This document shows, one piece after another, positions 26,467 to 35,015 of a DNA stretch of 43,010 nucleotides. The stretch is from contig CAJWAA010000017.1 of assembly GCA_913020295.1 (NCBI GenBank), forward strand, positions 1 through 43,010, read 5' to 3'. Numbering within the stretch: the stretch's first letter is position 1; each line of letters starts with the position of its first letter. The notes below the pieces were generated by a model. That model searched no databases and was not told the DNA's origin. It saw only the letters and a list, made by a program, of their open reading frames with translations. The DNA comes from an uncultured Flavobacteriaceae bacterium. GTDB lineage: Bacteria; Bacteroidota; Bacteroidia; Flavobacteriales; Flavobacteriaceae. The translations under genes were made by a program, and so were the position numbers.

Positions 26467-28434
26467 TTAATATCCTTCTCTCCAATTTTTTTGACCTTTC
26501 AGTCTAATTTTTATATCAATTTTACCTCTAGTCACAAGAGAGGATGGAATATTTAATTCTAATCTCTTAAGACCCTCTATTCTTCTGTCTAATTCAAGAG
26601 GTGGCGGATCTAGTGATACAATGTTCATCTTGATATCTGGGTGACTTAAATTTTCAACAAAAAGTTTTTTAACAGGAGTCACTGAGGAATATTCAGGTTT
26701 ACTTATTGTAGCTCCATTTTTGGTAATATCAATATCAAATGTTGTAATCAATTGCCAAGTAATAGTCTCTGTAGATTCATTAATTTCAATAGAATCATCA
26801 ATTATCAATGAAGTGTTACTTTCTTTTGTAAACTTTCTTATGGAGGTTTTTAAAAATCCTTCAAAAACAGGAGTTAAATCAAAGGTTACCTCTGGTATAT
26901 CACCTTGCTTAAAATCTACTATTGTAGCTTTACCATCAACCTTATGCAGCTGATTATTTATTGTAATTGTACTGTGGCCAAAATTTCCTTTATTTAATAA
27001 AGTCCATCTTTGACTATCCTGTGCTTTATTCCAAAGATCAAATCCTGTTTTTTCTAAATCGTGATAAGCTTGATTACCGGGGTCAGTTACCCATCTCTCA
27101 CCATTAATTTCGAAAATAAATGAACCAGCATCCATGTTTCCATGATTCACAGTACCACTTCCACCCTTGCATCCAAGATAGTAGGTATAAGGATCATTGG
27201 AGCCGCCAGTAAAAACAGCTATTGGATTTGTTCCTCCACCCTTCCATGAGGTTGGTAATTCTGATTCTTTTTGCTTCTGATATTGGGAAACCCAGACAAG
27301 TCCAGCTCCATTTAACCTTCTTAATCTACCAATTTTTTGTGGTCCTAATTGCATTGTGTTTTTTTTCATTTTATAGCTACTCGGAGGATTTAAAAATCTG
27401 CTTCTCTCAAAAAATAGCTCATCTCCAGTTTTAGAAGCAAACCAAGCAAGAGTTACATCAGGATTACTATTTCTTTTATCTCCACAATCAGCATAATTAT
27501 AATACCAACCCGAGGGCGCATTCATTAGCAATCTAAAGTAAGCGCTATCCTTAAAGCCTGGATAATCCCCCAAACCAAAATCAGTACCGAAGGCACTTTC
27601 AAGCATTGCATTTGTTACAACCGAAAAAGAAGTGCCATACCCCCAGTAGGTAGATCCCTCAGGGTAAACTCCATCTGGTTTGTACTCATCCAAAGCATGT
27701 GGTAAACCATCCAAAGATCTTTTAATGGTTTTTGCAGCAAGCTCAGGATTAATCTCAGCAATAGCTATTGATCCAGCGATCATTCCACCATTACAAACTT
27801 GGTTCCAGTTATTATTACTTTTGATCCACCAATTATTTGACCTTTTATCCGTCTCATAGCTAGGCATAATTCCTTTATCAATTATAGCTTGAATAGTCTT
27901 ATCAATTGTCGTTTGTGGTAAGTCGCCAGCTGTCCAGTCCAAAGCAAATGATAGTGCCATTGTCATTTCACCAACGTCTAAATAATGAGAAGGGTTCCAA
28001 TCTGAAAAATTACAAACAGCTAAAACTTCATTATTTAATCTTTCAAGGATTTTTGGATCTTTTTCAATGTGATATACCATACCAAGCATATTAACTCTAT
28101 AGAGCATCTCGCGAGAAATATGCAATAGGCGCCTGCCAATTTTAACTCTTTCAAGATATGGTTCATCCATAACTTTCATTGCGTTTGATTTAATCGCAGA
28201 GTAAAAATTCATTACTACTGGATCTGTATTAAGCTTTTGACGAAGAACCTTATCAATTTCAGAATTTAAAACAAGCCTTGGTTTATCTTTTCTCAAATTT
28301 TTAGCCAAAAAATCTGAATTAAATGGATTATTTAATTCATATGAAGAATTATTATTTTTATCTGATAAATCTTTTTTACAAGAATAAATAAATAATGAAA
28401 TTCCAAAAATTATATAAATCTGTATTTTTTTCAT
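26467..28434 (-). CDS. Heparinase II/III-family polysaccharide lyase lipoprotein, second copy
   Basis: A 655-residue lipoprotein (lipobox IYSC, Cys19). The toroid domain contains NNWWIKSNNNWNQVCNGG, the conserved asparagine-rich binding segment, and PEGSTYWGYG with Tyr263 as candidate base. The beta-sandwich part starts near NHGNMDAGSFIFEINGERW, where His431 fits the catalytic position. It is only distantly similar to the adjacent 695-residue protein, so the two are paralogues with probably different specificity. It is the first enzyme gene after the terminator-like hairpin that follows susD. Surface or periplasmic location is expected from the lipid anchor. Confidence 0.88.
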   Translation of the reverse strand: MKKIQIYIIFGISLFIYSCKKDLSDKNNNSSYELNNPFNSDFLAKNLRKDKPRLVLNSEIDKVLRQKLNTDPVVMNFYSAIKSNAMKVMDEPYLERVKIGRRLLHISREMLYRVNMLGMVYHIEKDPKILERLNNEVLAVCNFSDWNPSHYLDVGEMTMALSFALDWTAGDLPQTTIDKTIQAIIDKGIMPSYETDKRSNNWWIKSNNNWNQVCNGGMIAGSIAIAEINPELAAKTIKRSLDGLPHALDEYKPDGVYPEGSTYWGYGTSFSVVTNAMLESAFGTDFGLGDYPGFKDSAYFRLLMNAPSGWYYNYADCGDKRNSNPDVTLAWFASKTGDELFFERSRFLNPPSSYKMKKNTMQLGPQKIGRLRRLNGAGLVWVSQYQKQKESELPTSWKGGGTNPIAVFTGGSNDPYTYYLGCKGGSGTVNHGNMDAGSFIFEINGERWVTDPGNQAYHDLEKTGFDLWNKAQDSQRWTLLNKGNFGHSTITINNQLHKVDGKATIVDFKQGDIPEVTFDLTPVFEGFLKTSIRKFTKESNTSLIIDDSIEINESTETITWQLITTFDIDITKNGATISKPEYSSVTPVKKLFVENLSHPDIKMNIVSLDPPPLELDRRIEGLKRLELNIPSSLVTRGKIDIKIRLKGQKNWREGY

Positions 28435-28569
28435 ATTTATGTTTTTAACATTTTAGGTGTTAATCTAAAAATCTTAATATGTAAGCATATTGAGATCGTT
28501 TTTATCAATTAAAATAATAATTTTCTATTAATTAAAAAAGCATATAGTGCTATAAATGAGTGTTTTAAG

Positions 28570-28602
28570 AAAAAACAAAGCCATCATTGAGATGGCTTTG
28601 TT
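28570..28602 (-). terminator. Intrinsic terminator / attenuating hairpin after susD
   Basis: Arms 28574-28585 and 28591-28602 form a perfect 12-bp stem with a 5-base loop (core AACAAAGCCATC). On the minus strand the stem is followed by a short T run. It lies 24 bases past the end of susD and before the lyase genes, so it can end or attenuate the susCD transcript and lower expression of the genes behind it. This is a common arrangement in PULs. Confidence 0.85.
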
Positions 28603-28626
28603 AATTTAGAAATCAGAACAATATTA

Positions 28627-30426
28627 TTACCAACCTGGGTTTTGTTCTAAGTTCGGATTTTGTGAGAGAACATCCAATGGAAGTGGCCAGTAGTAGTGCT
28701 TACTCTCATCAAATGAAGGATTTTCAAAATCAGTCCCCTTATAAACTTCAAGGTATTCAACTCCATCAACAACTCCAGTTTTAACGGTAGTTTTACCATC
28801 AGGATCAACTATAGCTTTTGTAGCAGCATCCCAACGCATACCGTAATCTTTATTCTCAAGTTTTTTACCTTGTTTCCACCTTCTTAGATCGTCATATCTA
28901 AATCCTTCAAGGAATAACTCAACTCTTCTTTCTCTCCTAATTTCAACCAATGCAGCAGATATTCCATCCGCAGCGTAACGTGGATCCATTGGAGGATCGC
29001 TAACTAGATGAACCATTCCATCTCTATCTCTAAGCTTATTGATACTGATATCCAGATCGGCCTGAGAAATTGTTCCTCCACCTAATTCAGCTTTTGCTTC
29101 AGCATAATTCAGAAGTGCCTCGGCATATCGTAAGCTAATTCCTGGCGTAATTGATGAGTTATATGAAGCATGAGCGGAACTAACATTGTAAACCTTTATG
29201 ATATGATAACCAGTATAGGTTTTTAGTCCACCTGGCATACCCTGGATTCTTGGATATGTATTAGCACCATAATCATGATTTCCATATCTGTAAATCGGCT
29301 GATCATCAGGGTGTAAAATGGTTTGTCTCAATCTTGGATCTCTGTTGGCAAATATGTCAGCATAATTTACGTCTCCTTGATAAAGTGGGGAGAGTGATAT
29401 TGGAAGACCATCAGAACAAAGATAATCCTCAACCATGTTCTTGGTGGCACCACCATTGTAACCTCTGTTGTAGGACTGAACGTGATTTGTTCTGGTCCCT
29501 CTCTCATACCTTTGGAAGAAAATAACTTCTGAATTACCATCCAAACCTTCTTGGCTGTGTAATTCATTGTAAGTTCGACCAGGAGCTCCTTTGTGTAGAC
29601 TGTGTTTACCACTATCAATAAGCGCTTTTGCAGCATCAGCAGCAGCTTGAAGCCATTTTGTCTCATCACCAAGGTTATGGTATTTTCTCCATGTTCCCTC
29701 TAACAAACATATTCTAGATTGAATAAGAAGAGCTGCTGATCTACCTAATTTATTTTGGTTACCATGATCTTTTATGTTAGCAACTGCAAAATTGAGATCA
29801 TCAAAAACATTGTTCATTACAACATCTCGAGAATCTCTTGATCCATAAAGAATATCCTCATTTTCAAGGGTAACTTCACTATCAACCCACTGCACTGATC
29901 CAAAATTTTTGATCTTGTCAGCATAGAACATTGCCCTAAAAAGCCTGGCTTCAGCCTTATAATGGTTTTTAACTGCATCTGAAACAGCAGCATTATCATA
30001 ATTAGCTAGACCTATATTTACAGCTCTAATTAATTCAAAACCTTTATATCCATACCATCCAGCGGGTGCATTTGCATTTTTACTAGATGGGGCATTAAAT
30101 ACCCCAGATCTAATACGCTGATATGTACTATGTCTTCCGTGTCTGGGAGCAGTATTGTCAGACATACCATCAAGGTGTAGATATGAAATTCTATGACTAT
30201 CAAAACCATCATCATGCCCCATCAAGATTGGGTAAGTCTTGTCATCTTTTGTCAAATTATAGAATGTATGGTTAAAAACCATTAGGTCATTCTCTGTATT
30301 CCAGAAAGACGAATCACTAATCTGATCTAGTGGTTGTCTCTCTAAAAAGTCATCATTGAGTTCACAACCATATATTATGAAAAGAACTGCAAATATTTTG
30401 AATACTTTTTTTGTAAAATTTTTCAT
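28627..30426 (-). CDS. susD: SusD/RagB-family nutrient-binding outer-membrane lipoprotein
   Basis: A 599-residue lipoprotein (lipobox IYGC, Cys21) with the SusD start CELNDDFLERQPLDQISDSSFW and family landmarks. These include TPR-like helices with AEARLFRAMFY, LRYAEALLNYAEAKAELGG, the region VELFLEGFRYDDLRRWKQG, and the terminal YYWPLPLDVLSQNPNLEQNPGW. SusD acts with SusC at the cell surface, binding oligosaccharides and closing the transporter like a lid. It lies 18 bases downstream of susC and is followed by a strong hairpin. The glycan it binds is not readable from sequence; the neighbourhood indicates a uronic-acid polymer. Confidence 0.96.
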   Translation of the reverse strand: MKNFTKKVFKIFAVLFIIYGCELNDDFLERQPLDQISDSSFWNTENDLMVFNHTFYNLTKDDKTYPILMGHDDGFDSHRISYLHLDGMSDNTAPRHGRHSTYQRIRSGVFNAPSSKNANAPAGWYGYKGFELIRAVNIGLANYDNAAVSDAVKNHYKAEARLFRAMFYADKIKNFGSVQWVDSEVTLENEDILYGSRDSRDVVMNNVFDDLNFAVANIKDHGNQNKLGRSAALLIQSRICLLEGTWRKYHNLGDETKWLQAAADAAKALIDSGKHSLHKGAPGRTYNELHSQEGLDGNSEVIFFQRYERGTRTNHVQSYNRGYNGGATKNMVEDYLCSDGLPISLSPLYQGDVNYADIFANRDPRLRQTILHPDDQPIYRYGNHDYGANTYPRIQGMPGGLKTYTGYHIIKVYNVSSAHASYNSSITPGISLRYAEALLNYAEAKAELGGGTISQADLDISINKLRDRDGMVHLVSDPPMDPRYAADGISAALVEIRRERRVELFLEGFRYDDLRRWKQGKKLENKDYGMRWDAATKAIVDPDGKTTVKTGVVDGVEYLEVYKGTDFENPSFDESKHYYWPLPLDVLSQNPNLEQNPGW

Positions 30427-30444
30427 TTTTAAAAATTATTAAAA

Positions 30445-33400
30445 TTATAATCCAATTTTCAATCCAAACGCATGCGTTCTATTCTTGTAATATTCCTGTG
30501 TTAGGGTTGGTCTAACCTCTGGATCTAGAGGAGCTCTCATATTGGTAGCTTCCCATAAATTCTGTCCTGAGTAATACAAGTTGAGGGATTGAAGACCAAT
30601 TTGATCAACAATTTCAGATGGTACTCTGTAATTCAAAGTTAATTGCTTTAATCGGATATATGCCGCGTCTTGCAAGTATCTATCATTAACATGGTAATTC
30701 TTCTTATCGTTGTAACCAATGTGTGGTGCAGGGAAATAAGCATCAGGATTTTCTGGAGTCCAAGAATCAGTAATATAGTACCACTCTGCATTCCCGGCAT
30801 TCCAAGGCCAAAAGGCTCTCCAGTTACCCGTCGGTGGGAAGTAATCACCCTTCAAAATTCCTTGGAAGAATGTATTTAGGGTCCAGTTCTTGTATCTAAG
30901 ATCAAGATTTAAACCAAATCTGTAACGCATAGACTCGTTACCAATAACTGCTCTATCTCCTGGATTATCCAAAGTTTGATTTCCAGGGTCAACTTTTCCA
31001 TCACCGGTAATGTCAAGGAAATTAACATCTCCTGCTCCCCAGTTATTTCCTAAGTCAGATAAATCATTTGCTGTAGCTTCAGCATCAGTTTGAAACAAAC
31101 CACCTGTTCTGTAACCCCAAATTTCTCCAATTTGTTGACCAACATAATATTCATTTAGTGATCCAGTAGGGTTGTCATACTTTGTAATTTCAGCCTGGCT
31201 ATCAGAAAGTGCAAGTGTTATACCATAATACCAATCTTGGTTAAGTTGGTTTTTCCATGTGGCGGAAAGCTCCCACCCAGTAGTTTTAAGATCAGCTGCA
31301 TTGGTTTTTGGAGCTGAGGTTCCCAATATATCGGGTTGCTCAACCATCATTAACATGTCTTTTGTTTCCCGGGTGAAAACATCAAAACTTACATCCAATC
31401 TATTATCTAATGCAGTAAAATCAATACCAAAGTTAGTAGAGGCAACTGTCTCCCAAGTTAAATCAGCACTTACAAGGCCAGCAGGAGAAACATAAGGTGC
31501 TCTGGAACCAGATCCAATTAAGTAGTTAGATGTTCCTGAACCCATAGTTGGAATGTAAGGGTAATAATCACTACCAAGTAACTGATTACCCAATTCCCCA
31601 TACGAACCTCTTATTTTTAAGTTATTAAGCCATGATAGTCCCATATCTGCGATAAAGGGCTCCTCGGAGATTTTCCAACCTGCTGAGAAAGATGGGAAGA
31701 AGTCAAATCTATCATCAGTTGGGAATCTAGAACTTGCATCGTAACGTCCATTCAATTCAATTAGATACTTATCGTTAAATATATAATTTAACCTGTAAAA
31801 TATACCTCTGAGTGAAACATGAGAAGCTCCACTATATGCCTCTTGAGCTCCCACAGTTGCATTGATGTTTGTAACAGCAGGTGTAATTAAACTATATGCT
31901 TTTCCCCTCAGATTATGTCTTTGACCAAGTTCCTGGTTAAATCCAACAATTGCATTTATATAATGTGGAGAACCCTCGGGTTCAAATGTATAATCTGCAA
32001 ATGCATTAAAAACATAATAGAATCTTTTTTCATATCTACTTTGCAAGTAATCTGTCGCTGAAAATCCTTCTACATATTGGATGTTAGAGAGGTCGACACT
32101 ACTTCCTCCATTGATGGCTGAAATTTTTGTTCTTTGGTCCTCTGTGTAGATATATGTATAGTTGGGAGAAAATTCAGCCCTTACTTTAAGGTTATCCATT
32201 GGTTTCAAAGTAATACCTTGGGTTAGAAGAACATCCACTTCACTCATTAAATCTCTACCTCCTTGCTCATAATAAGGAATTGGATTCACTTGAGAAAATG
32301 GCTTACCAATATGTTCCTCATACTGAGCTCTATCACCTGGGGTTAAATAGTAGGGTAAATCTGGAAAATGAGTTGCTCTGCCACCCATTCTAATAAATGA
32401 ATTAATGTTAACATCCCAGTTATAGAAGTGGGGTTCATCATTTTCAGAAATTGTAACAAGAGCTTTTGTATCCATTTCTAGCCAATCAGTAATCTGATAA
32501 TTTACCTTTGCTAGAACATTGTAACGATCAAAATCAATATTGTGATCATCATCATTTAACCACCCTTTTTTCTCTAGCATACCTAAAGAGACATAGTAGT
32601 TAGATTTTTCAGTAGCACCTGATACACTCAAATTATGTCTTTGCTGTGGAGTCCAGTCCTTCAGGTACATTTCCATAAAGTCATTGTATCCGACATATCT
32701 TAAAACTGTTCCATCTCTATACCAAGCATTTTCAGGAGTTGGATTTTGACTGTAAATCTGAGCCGCAGCCATATAATCATCATCATAAGAGGGCGCACCA
32801 TTAGTTCTGATATTTGCAATATTTCTAGCCTTTGCATACTCGTAAGGATCATCGATCGGATCCATCCGCATGATGGGTTTACCCCAAGCAAATTCAGTAC
32901 TAAAATTAACTGTTGCTTTACCGGTTTTCCCTTTTTTAGTCGTAATAAGAATAACACCAAAGGCAGCACGAGCACCATAAATAGCTGCAGAAGAGGCATC
33001 TTTTAATACACTAATGCTTTCAATATCATTTGGATTTAGACTTGCTATATCCATGGGTACGTTATCCACTAAGATAAGAGGTGTACCTCCGTTAATGGAC
33101 TCAAATCCTCTAATGTTAAATTCAGGGGCTGTAGTTGGATCACCATTTCTGATGTCAATATTCAAGTTTGGAATCACACCTTGCAATCCCTCACCGACAT
33201 TAACAATAGGTCTGTCGTCAAGAACCTCACCACTAACAGCAGCTACAGCACCTGTTAAATTCACCTTCTTTTGTGTACCATAACCAGTAACTACTACCTC
33301 CTCAAGCTCGTTATCAGCTTCAAGCATAGTAGTAATTTGCGATTGATTCGCAGTGATGGTAATGAACTGAGTTTTAAAACCGACATAAGAAAGTTCTAAA

Positions 33401-33639
33401 ACATCTCCCTCATTAGCTTGAATAGTAAAGTTTCCATCAAAATCTGATGTAACTCCATTATCCGTTCCCTGAACAATGATCGTTGCTCCAGGAAGTGGAC
33501 CATCGGGATCAGATACCGTTCCATTAACGGTTTGCTGTCCCATTACATTAAACCCGACAAAAAAGAAAACCAAAAGAAGACTTTTTTTAAAAAGCCTACA
33601 ATTGGGAATTTTGTCAAGTAAATTTTTTAAATGAATCAT
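30445..33639 (-). CDS. susC: SusC/RagA-family TonB-dependent outer-membrane transporter
   Basis: The start is placed at 33639 (MIHLKNLLDKIPN), giving 1064 residues; an ATG 45 bases upstream adds an N-terminal stretch before the signal peptide. Order: signal peptide ending NVMGQQ, carboxypeptidase-like regulatory domain (TVNGTVSDPDGPLPGATI), the TonB-box-like LEEVVVTGYGTQKK, plug domain (PLILVDNVPM, IESISVLKDASSAAIYGARAA) and 22-strand barrel. It imports oligosaccharides across the outer membrane using TonB energy. It heads the PUL operon. Its promoter candidate holds a perfect GTGTGCGCACAC palindrome, suggesting LacI control rather than a hybrid two-component system or SusR; no such sensor is encoded in the window. 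Confidence 0.95.
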   Translation of the reverse strand: MIHLKNLLDKIPNCRLFKKSLLLVFFFVGFNVMGQQTVNGTVSDPDGPLPGATIIVQGTDNGVTSDFDGNFTIQANEGDVLELSYVGFKTQFITITANQSQITTMLEADNELEEVVVTGYGTQKKVNLTGAVAAVSGEVLDDRPIVNVGEGLQGVIPNLNIDIRNGDPTTAPEFNIRGFESINGGTPLILVDNVPMDIASLNPNDIESISVLKDASSAAIYGARAAFGVILITTKKGKTGKATVNFSTEFAWGKPIMRMDPIDDPYEYAKARNIANIRTNGAPSYDDDYMAAAQIYSQNPTPENAWYRDGTVLRYVGYNDFMEMYLKDWTPQQRHNLSVSGATEKSNYYVSLGMLEKKGWLNDDDHNIDFDRYNVLAKVNYQITDWLEMDTKALVTISENDEPHFYNWDVNINSFIRMGGRATHFPDLPYYLTPGDRAQYEEHIGKPFSQVNPIPYYEQGGRDLMSEVDVLLTQGITLKPMDNLKVRAEFSPNYTYIYTEDQRTKISAINGGSSVDLSNIQYVEGFSATDYLQSRYEKRFYYVFNAFADYTFEPEGSPHYINAIVGFNQELGQRHNLRGKAYSLITPAVTNINATVGAQEAYSGASHVSLRGIFYRLNYIFNDKYLIELNGRYDASSRFPTDDRFDFFPSFSAGWKISEEPFIADMGLSWLNNLKIRGSYGELGNQLLGSDYYPYIPTMGSGTSNYLIGSGSRAPYVSPAGLVSADLTWETVASTNFGIDFTALDNRLDVSFDVFTRETKDMLMMVEQPDILGTSAPKTNAADLKTTGWELSATWKNQLNQDWYYGITLALSDSQAEITKYDNPTGSLNEYYVGQQIGEIWGYRTGGLFQTDAEATANDLSDLGNNWGAGDVNFLDITGDGKVDPGNQTLDNPGDRAVIGNESMRYRFGLNLDLRYKNWTLNTFFQGILKGDYFPPTGNWRAFWPWNAGNAEWYYITDSWTPENPDAYFPAPHIGYNDKKNYHVNDRYLQDAAYIRLKQLTLNYRVPSEIVDQIGLQSLNLYYSGQNLWEATNMRAPLDPEVRPTLTQEYYKNRTHAFGLKIGL

Positions 33640-33741
33640 AAAAAAATTAGTTAAGATATTAGTTAAATTGTTTAAATCCAGCAAATAAATTCATGTTTAA
33701 ATCCGAAAATATTTACTGTAATAATGTTTGATTTTGTATGC

Positions 33742-33773
33742 TAAAACTACGTGTGCGCACACATTAATTGCAA
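33742..33773 (-). promoter_or_regulatory. susC promoter candidate
   Basis: On the minus strand TTG (33773-33771) and TAGTTTTA (33749-33742) are separated by 21 bases, matching the Bacteroidota -33 TTG and -7 TAnnTTTG pattern with the final G replaced by A. The spacer contains the 12-bp operator-like palindrome. The predicted leader is about 95 bases. Confidence 0.55.
33751..33762. promoter_or_regulatory. LacI-type operator candidate in the susC promoter
   Basis: GTGTGCGCACAC is a perfect 12-bp palindrome with a central CpG, standing out in AT-rich surroundings. It is nested between the -33 and -7 elements of the susC promoter candidate and also lies 121 bases upstream of the divergent glycerate kinase start. 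An 11-of-12 copy precedes the uronate operon. Repression by occlusion is the simplest model. Confidence 0.65.
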
Positions 33774-33882
33774 GTTATGAATAATGTTAAAAAAAAATAA
33801 GTTTTTTAACTTTTTTTTTTTAATTCATGGTTTATTAATTAATAAACTACATTCAGTTCTATGTAATGTTTATCTTTTTAAA

Positions 33883-35013
33883 ATGAATATTCTTATAATA
33901 CCAGACTCTTACAAAGGTTGTATGTCCTCACAGGAGGTGGGAATTGTGATGAAAAGTGCAGTTAAAAAAGTCTTTACTGCTGTAAATTGCAAGCTATTGC
34001 CATTCTCTGATGGTGGTGAGGGAGCATTAAAGGTATTAGAGAAAAATATTGATGGAGAGTTAATAAGTTGCATGGTTACTGATGCTTTATTCAGACCTAT
34101 TGAAGCTAATTATTTTTGTTTTAAAGATCTAACTAGTGCCTGGATAGAATTATCTCAAACAGCAGGTTTGAATCAGCTAGATTGCCAAGAGTACAACCCA
34201 CTTATCACTTCTACGTGGGGAACTGGCAAAATGATTTATGAAGCACTAAATAAGGGATGTAATAAAATCTATTTAGGGTTAGGTGGTAGTGCCACTCATG
34301 ATTTTGGGACAGGAATAATTAGAGCTTTAAATGGCCGGTTTTTCGATAAAAAAAATAATAAATTAATCAGTGGTGGGGGTGCTATTTCACAATTAAATCG
34401 AATTGATTTATCTCAAATAGATCCGAGAGTTAATAATTTAAAATTTATAGTTGCCTGTGATGTAAAAAATCCTTTATTAGGTAAAGATGGGGCTGCAATT
34501 ACTTACGCCAAACAAAAGGGAGCAAATTCTCAAATGATTGATCAACTCGAACTTGCAGGTAAACAATTTACAAAAGTGATATTGAATCAATTTGGAATCA
34601 ATGTGGGATCAAAAATGGGCGGTGGTGCAGCTGGAGGGGTAGGTGCAGGACTTTATGGACTTTTGAATGCTGAGCTTAGAAATGGTTTTGATTTGTTAGC
34701 AGATTTTACAGGATTAAGAGAGCAAATTAATGAAATGGATTTAGTGATTACAGGAGAAGGATATTTTGATAATCAAAGCTTGAATGGAAAATTACCGTTT
34801 AAGGTTGCTCAATTAACGAAACCTAAGAAAATTCCAACTTTAATTGTGGCAGGTCAAACGTCCATAAATAATATACCCGATATGCCACATGTTAAAATTT
34901 ACAACACAAAACCTGAAAAATTGACTCTAGAAAAGGCACTAAAAAATGCACCTCAAAATCTGGAGACAAAACTTTACGAAATTCTCAAGCAGTTTAACAC
35001 AAAAAAAATTTAG
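33883..35013 (+). CDS. Glycerate kinase (GarK/GlxK family)
   Basis: A 376-residue kinase from the start at 33883 (MNILIIPDSYKGCMSS); an upstream in-frame ATG at 33784 adds a hydrophobic stretch that is not part of the family. Family segments are LPFSDGGEGALKVL, GLGGSATHDFGTG, FIVACDVKNPLLGKDGAA, GGGAAGGVGAGLYGLL and LVITGEGYFDNQSLNGKLP. The enzyme phosphorylates glycerate, mostly to 2-phosphoglycerate, linking it to glycolysis. It is followed after 2 bases by a GntP permease, and the pair is divergent from susC. How glycerate arises from this polymer is not shown; it could be a separate uptake route. Confidence 0.92.
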   Translation: MNILIIPDSYKGCMSSQEVGIVMKSAVKKVFTAVNCKLLPFSDGGEGALKVLEKNIDGELISCMVTDALFRPIEANYFCFKDLTSAWIELSQTAGLNQLDCQEYNPLITSTWGTGKMIYEALNKGCNKIYLGLGGSATHDFGTGIIRALNGRFFDKKNNKLISGGGAISQLNRIDLSQIDPRVNNLKFIVACDVKNPLLGKDGAAITYAKQKGANSQMIDQLELAGKQFTKVILNQFGINVGSKMGGGAAGGVGAGLYGLLNAELRNGFDLLADFTGLREQINEMDLVITGEGYFDNQSLNGKLPFKVAQLTKPKKIPTLIVAGQTSINNIPDMPHVKIYNTKPEKLTLEKALKNAPQNLETKLYEILKQFNTKKI

Positions 35014-35015
35014 AT

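Noticed and set aside
24348-28434. Alginate as the substrate of the heparinase-like genes
   Set aside because: The catabolic operon has KduI and KduD plus the glucuronate branch, not the DEH reductase typical of alginate use, and GH78 would have no role.
33784-33882. N-terminal extension of glycerate kinase
   Set aside because: The family N-terminus begins at MNILIIPDSYKG; the upstream part is low-complexity and lies within the likely leader.
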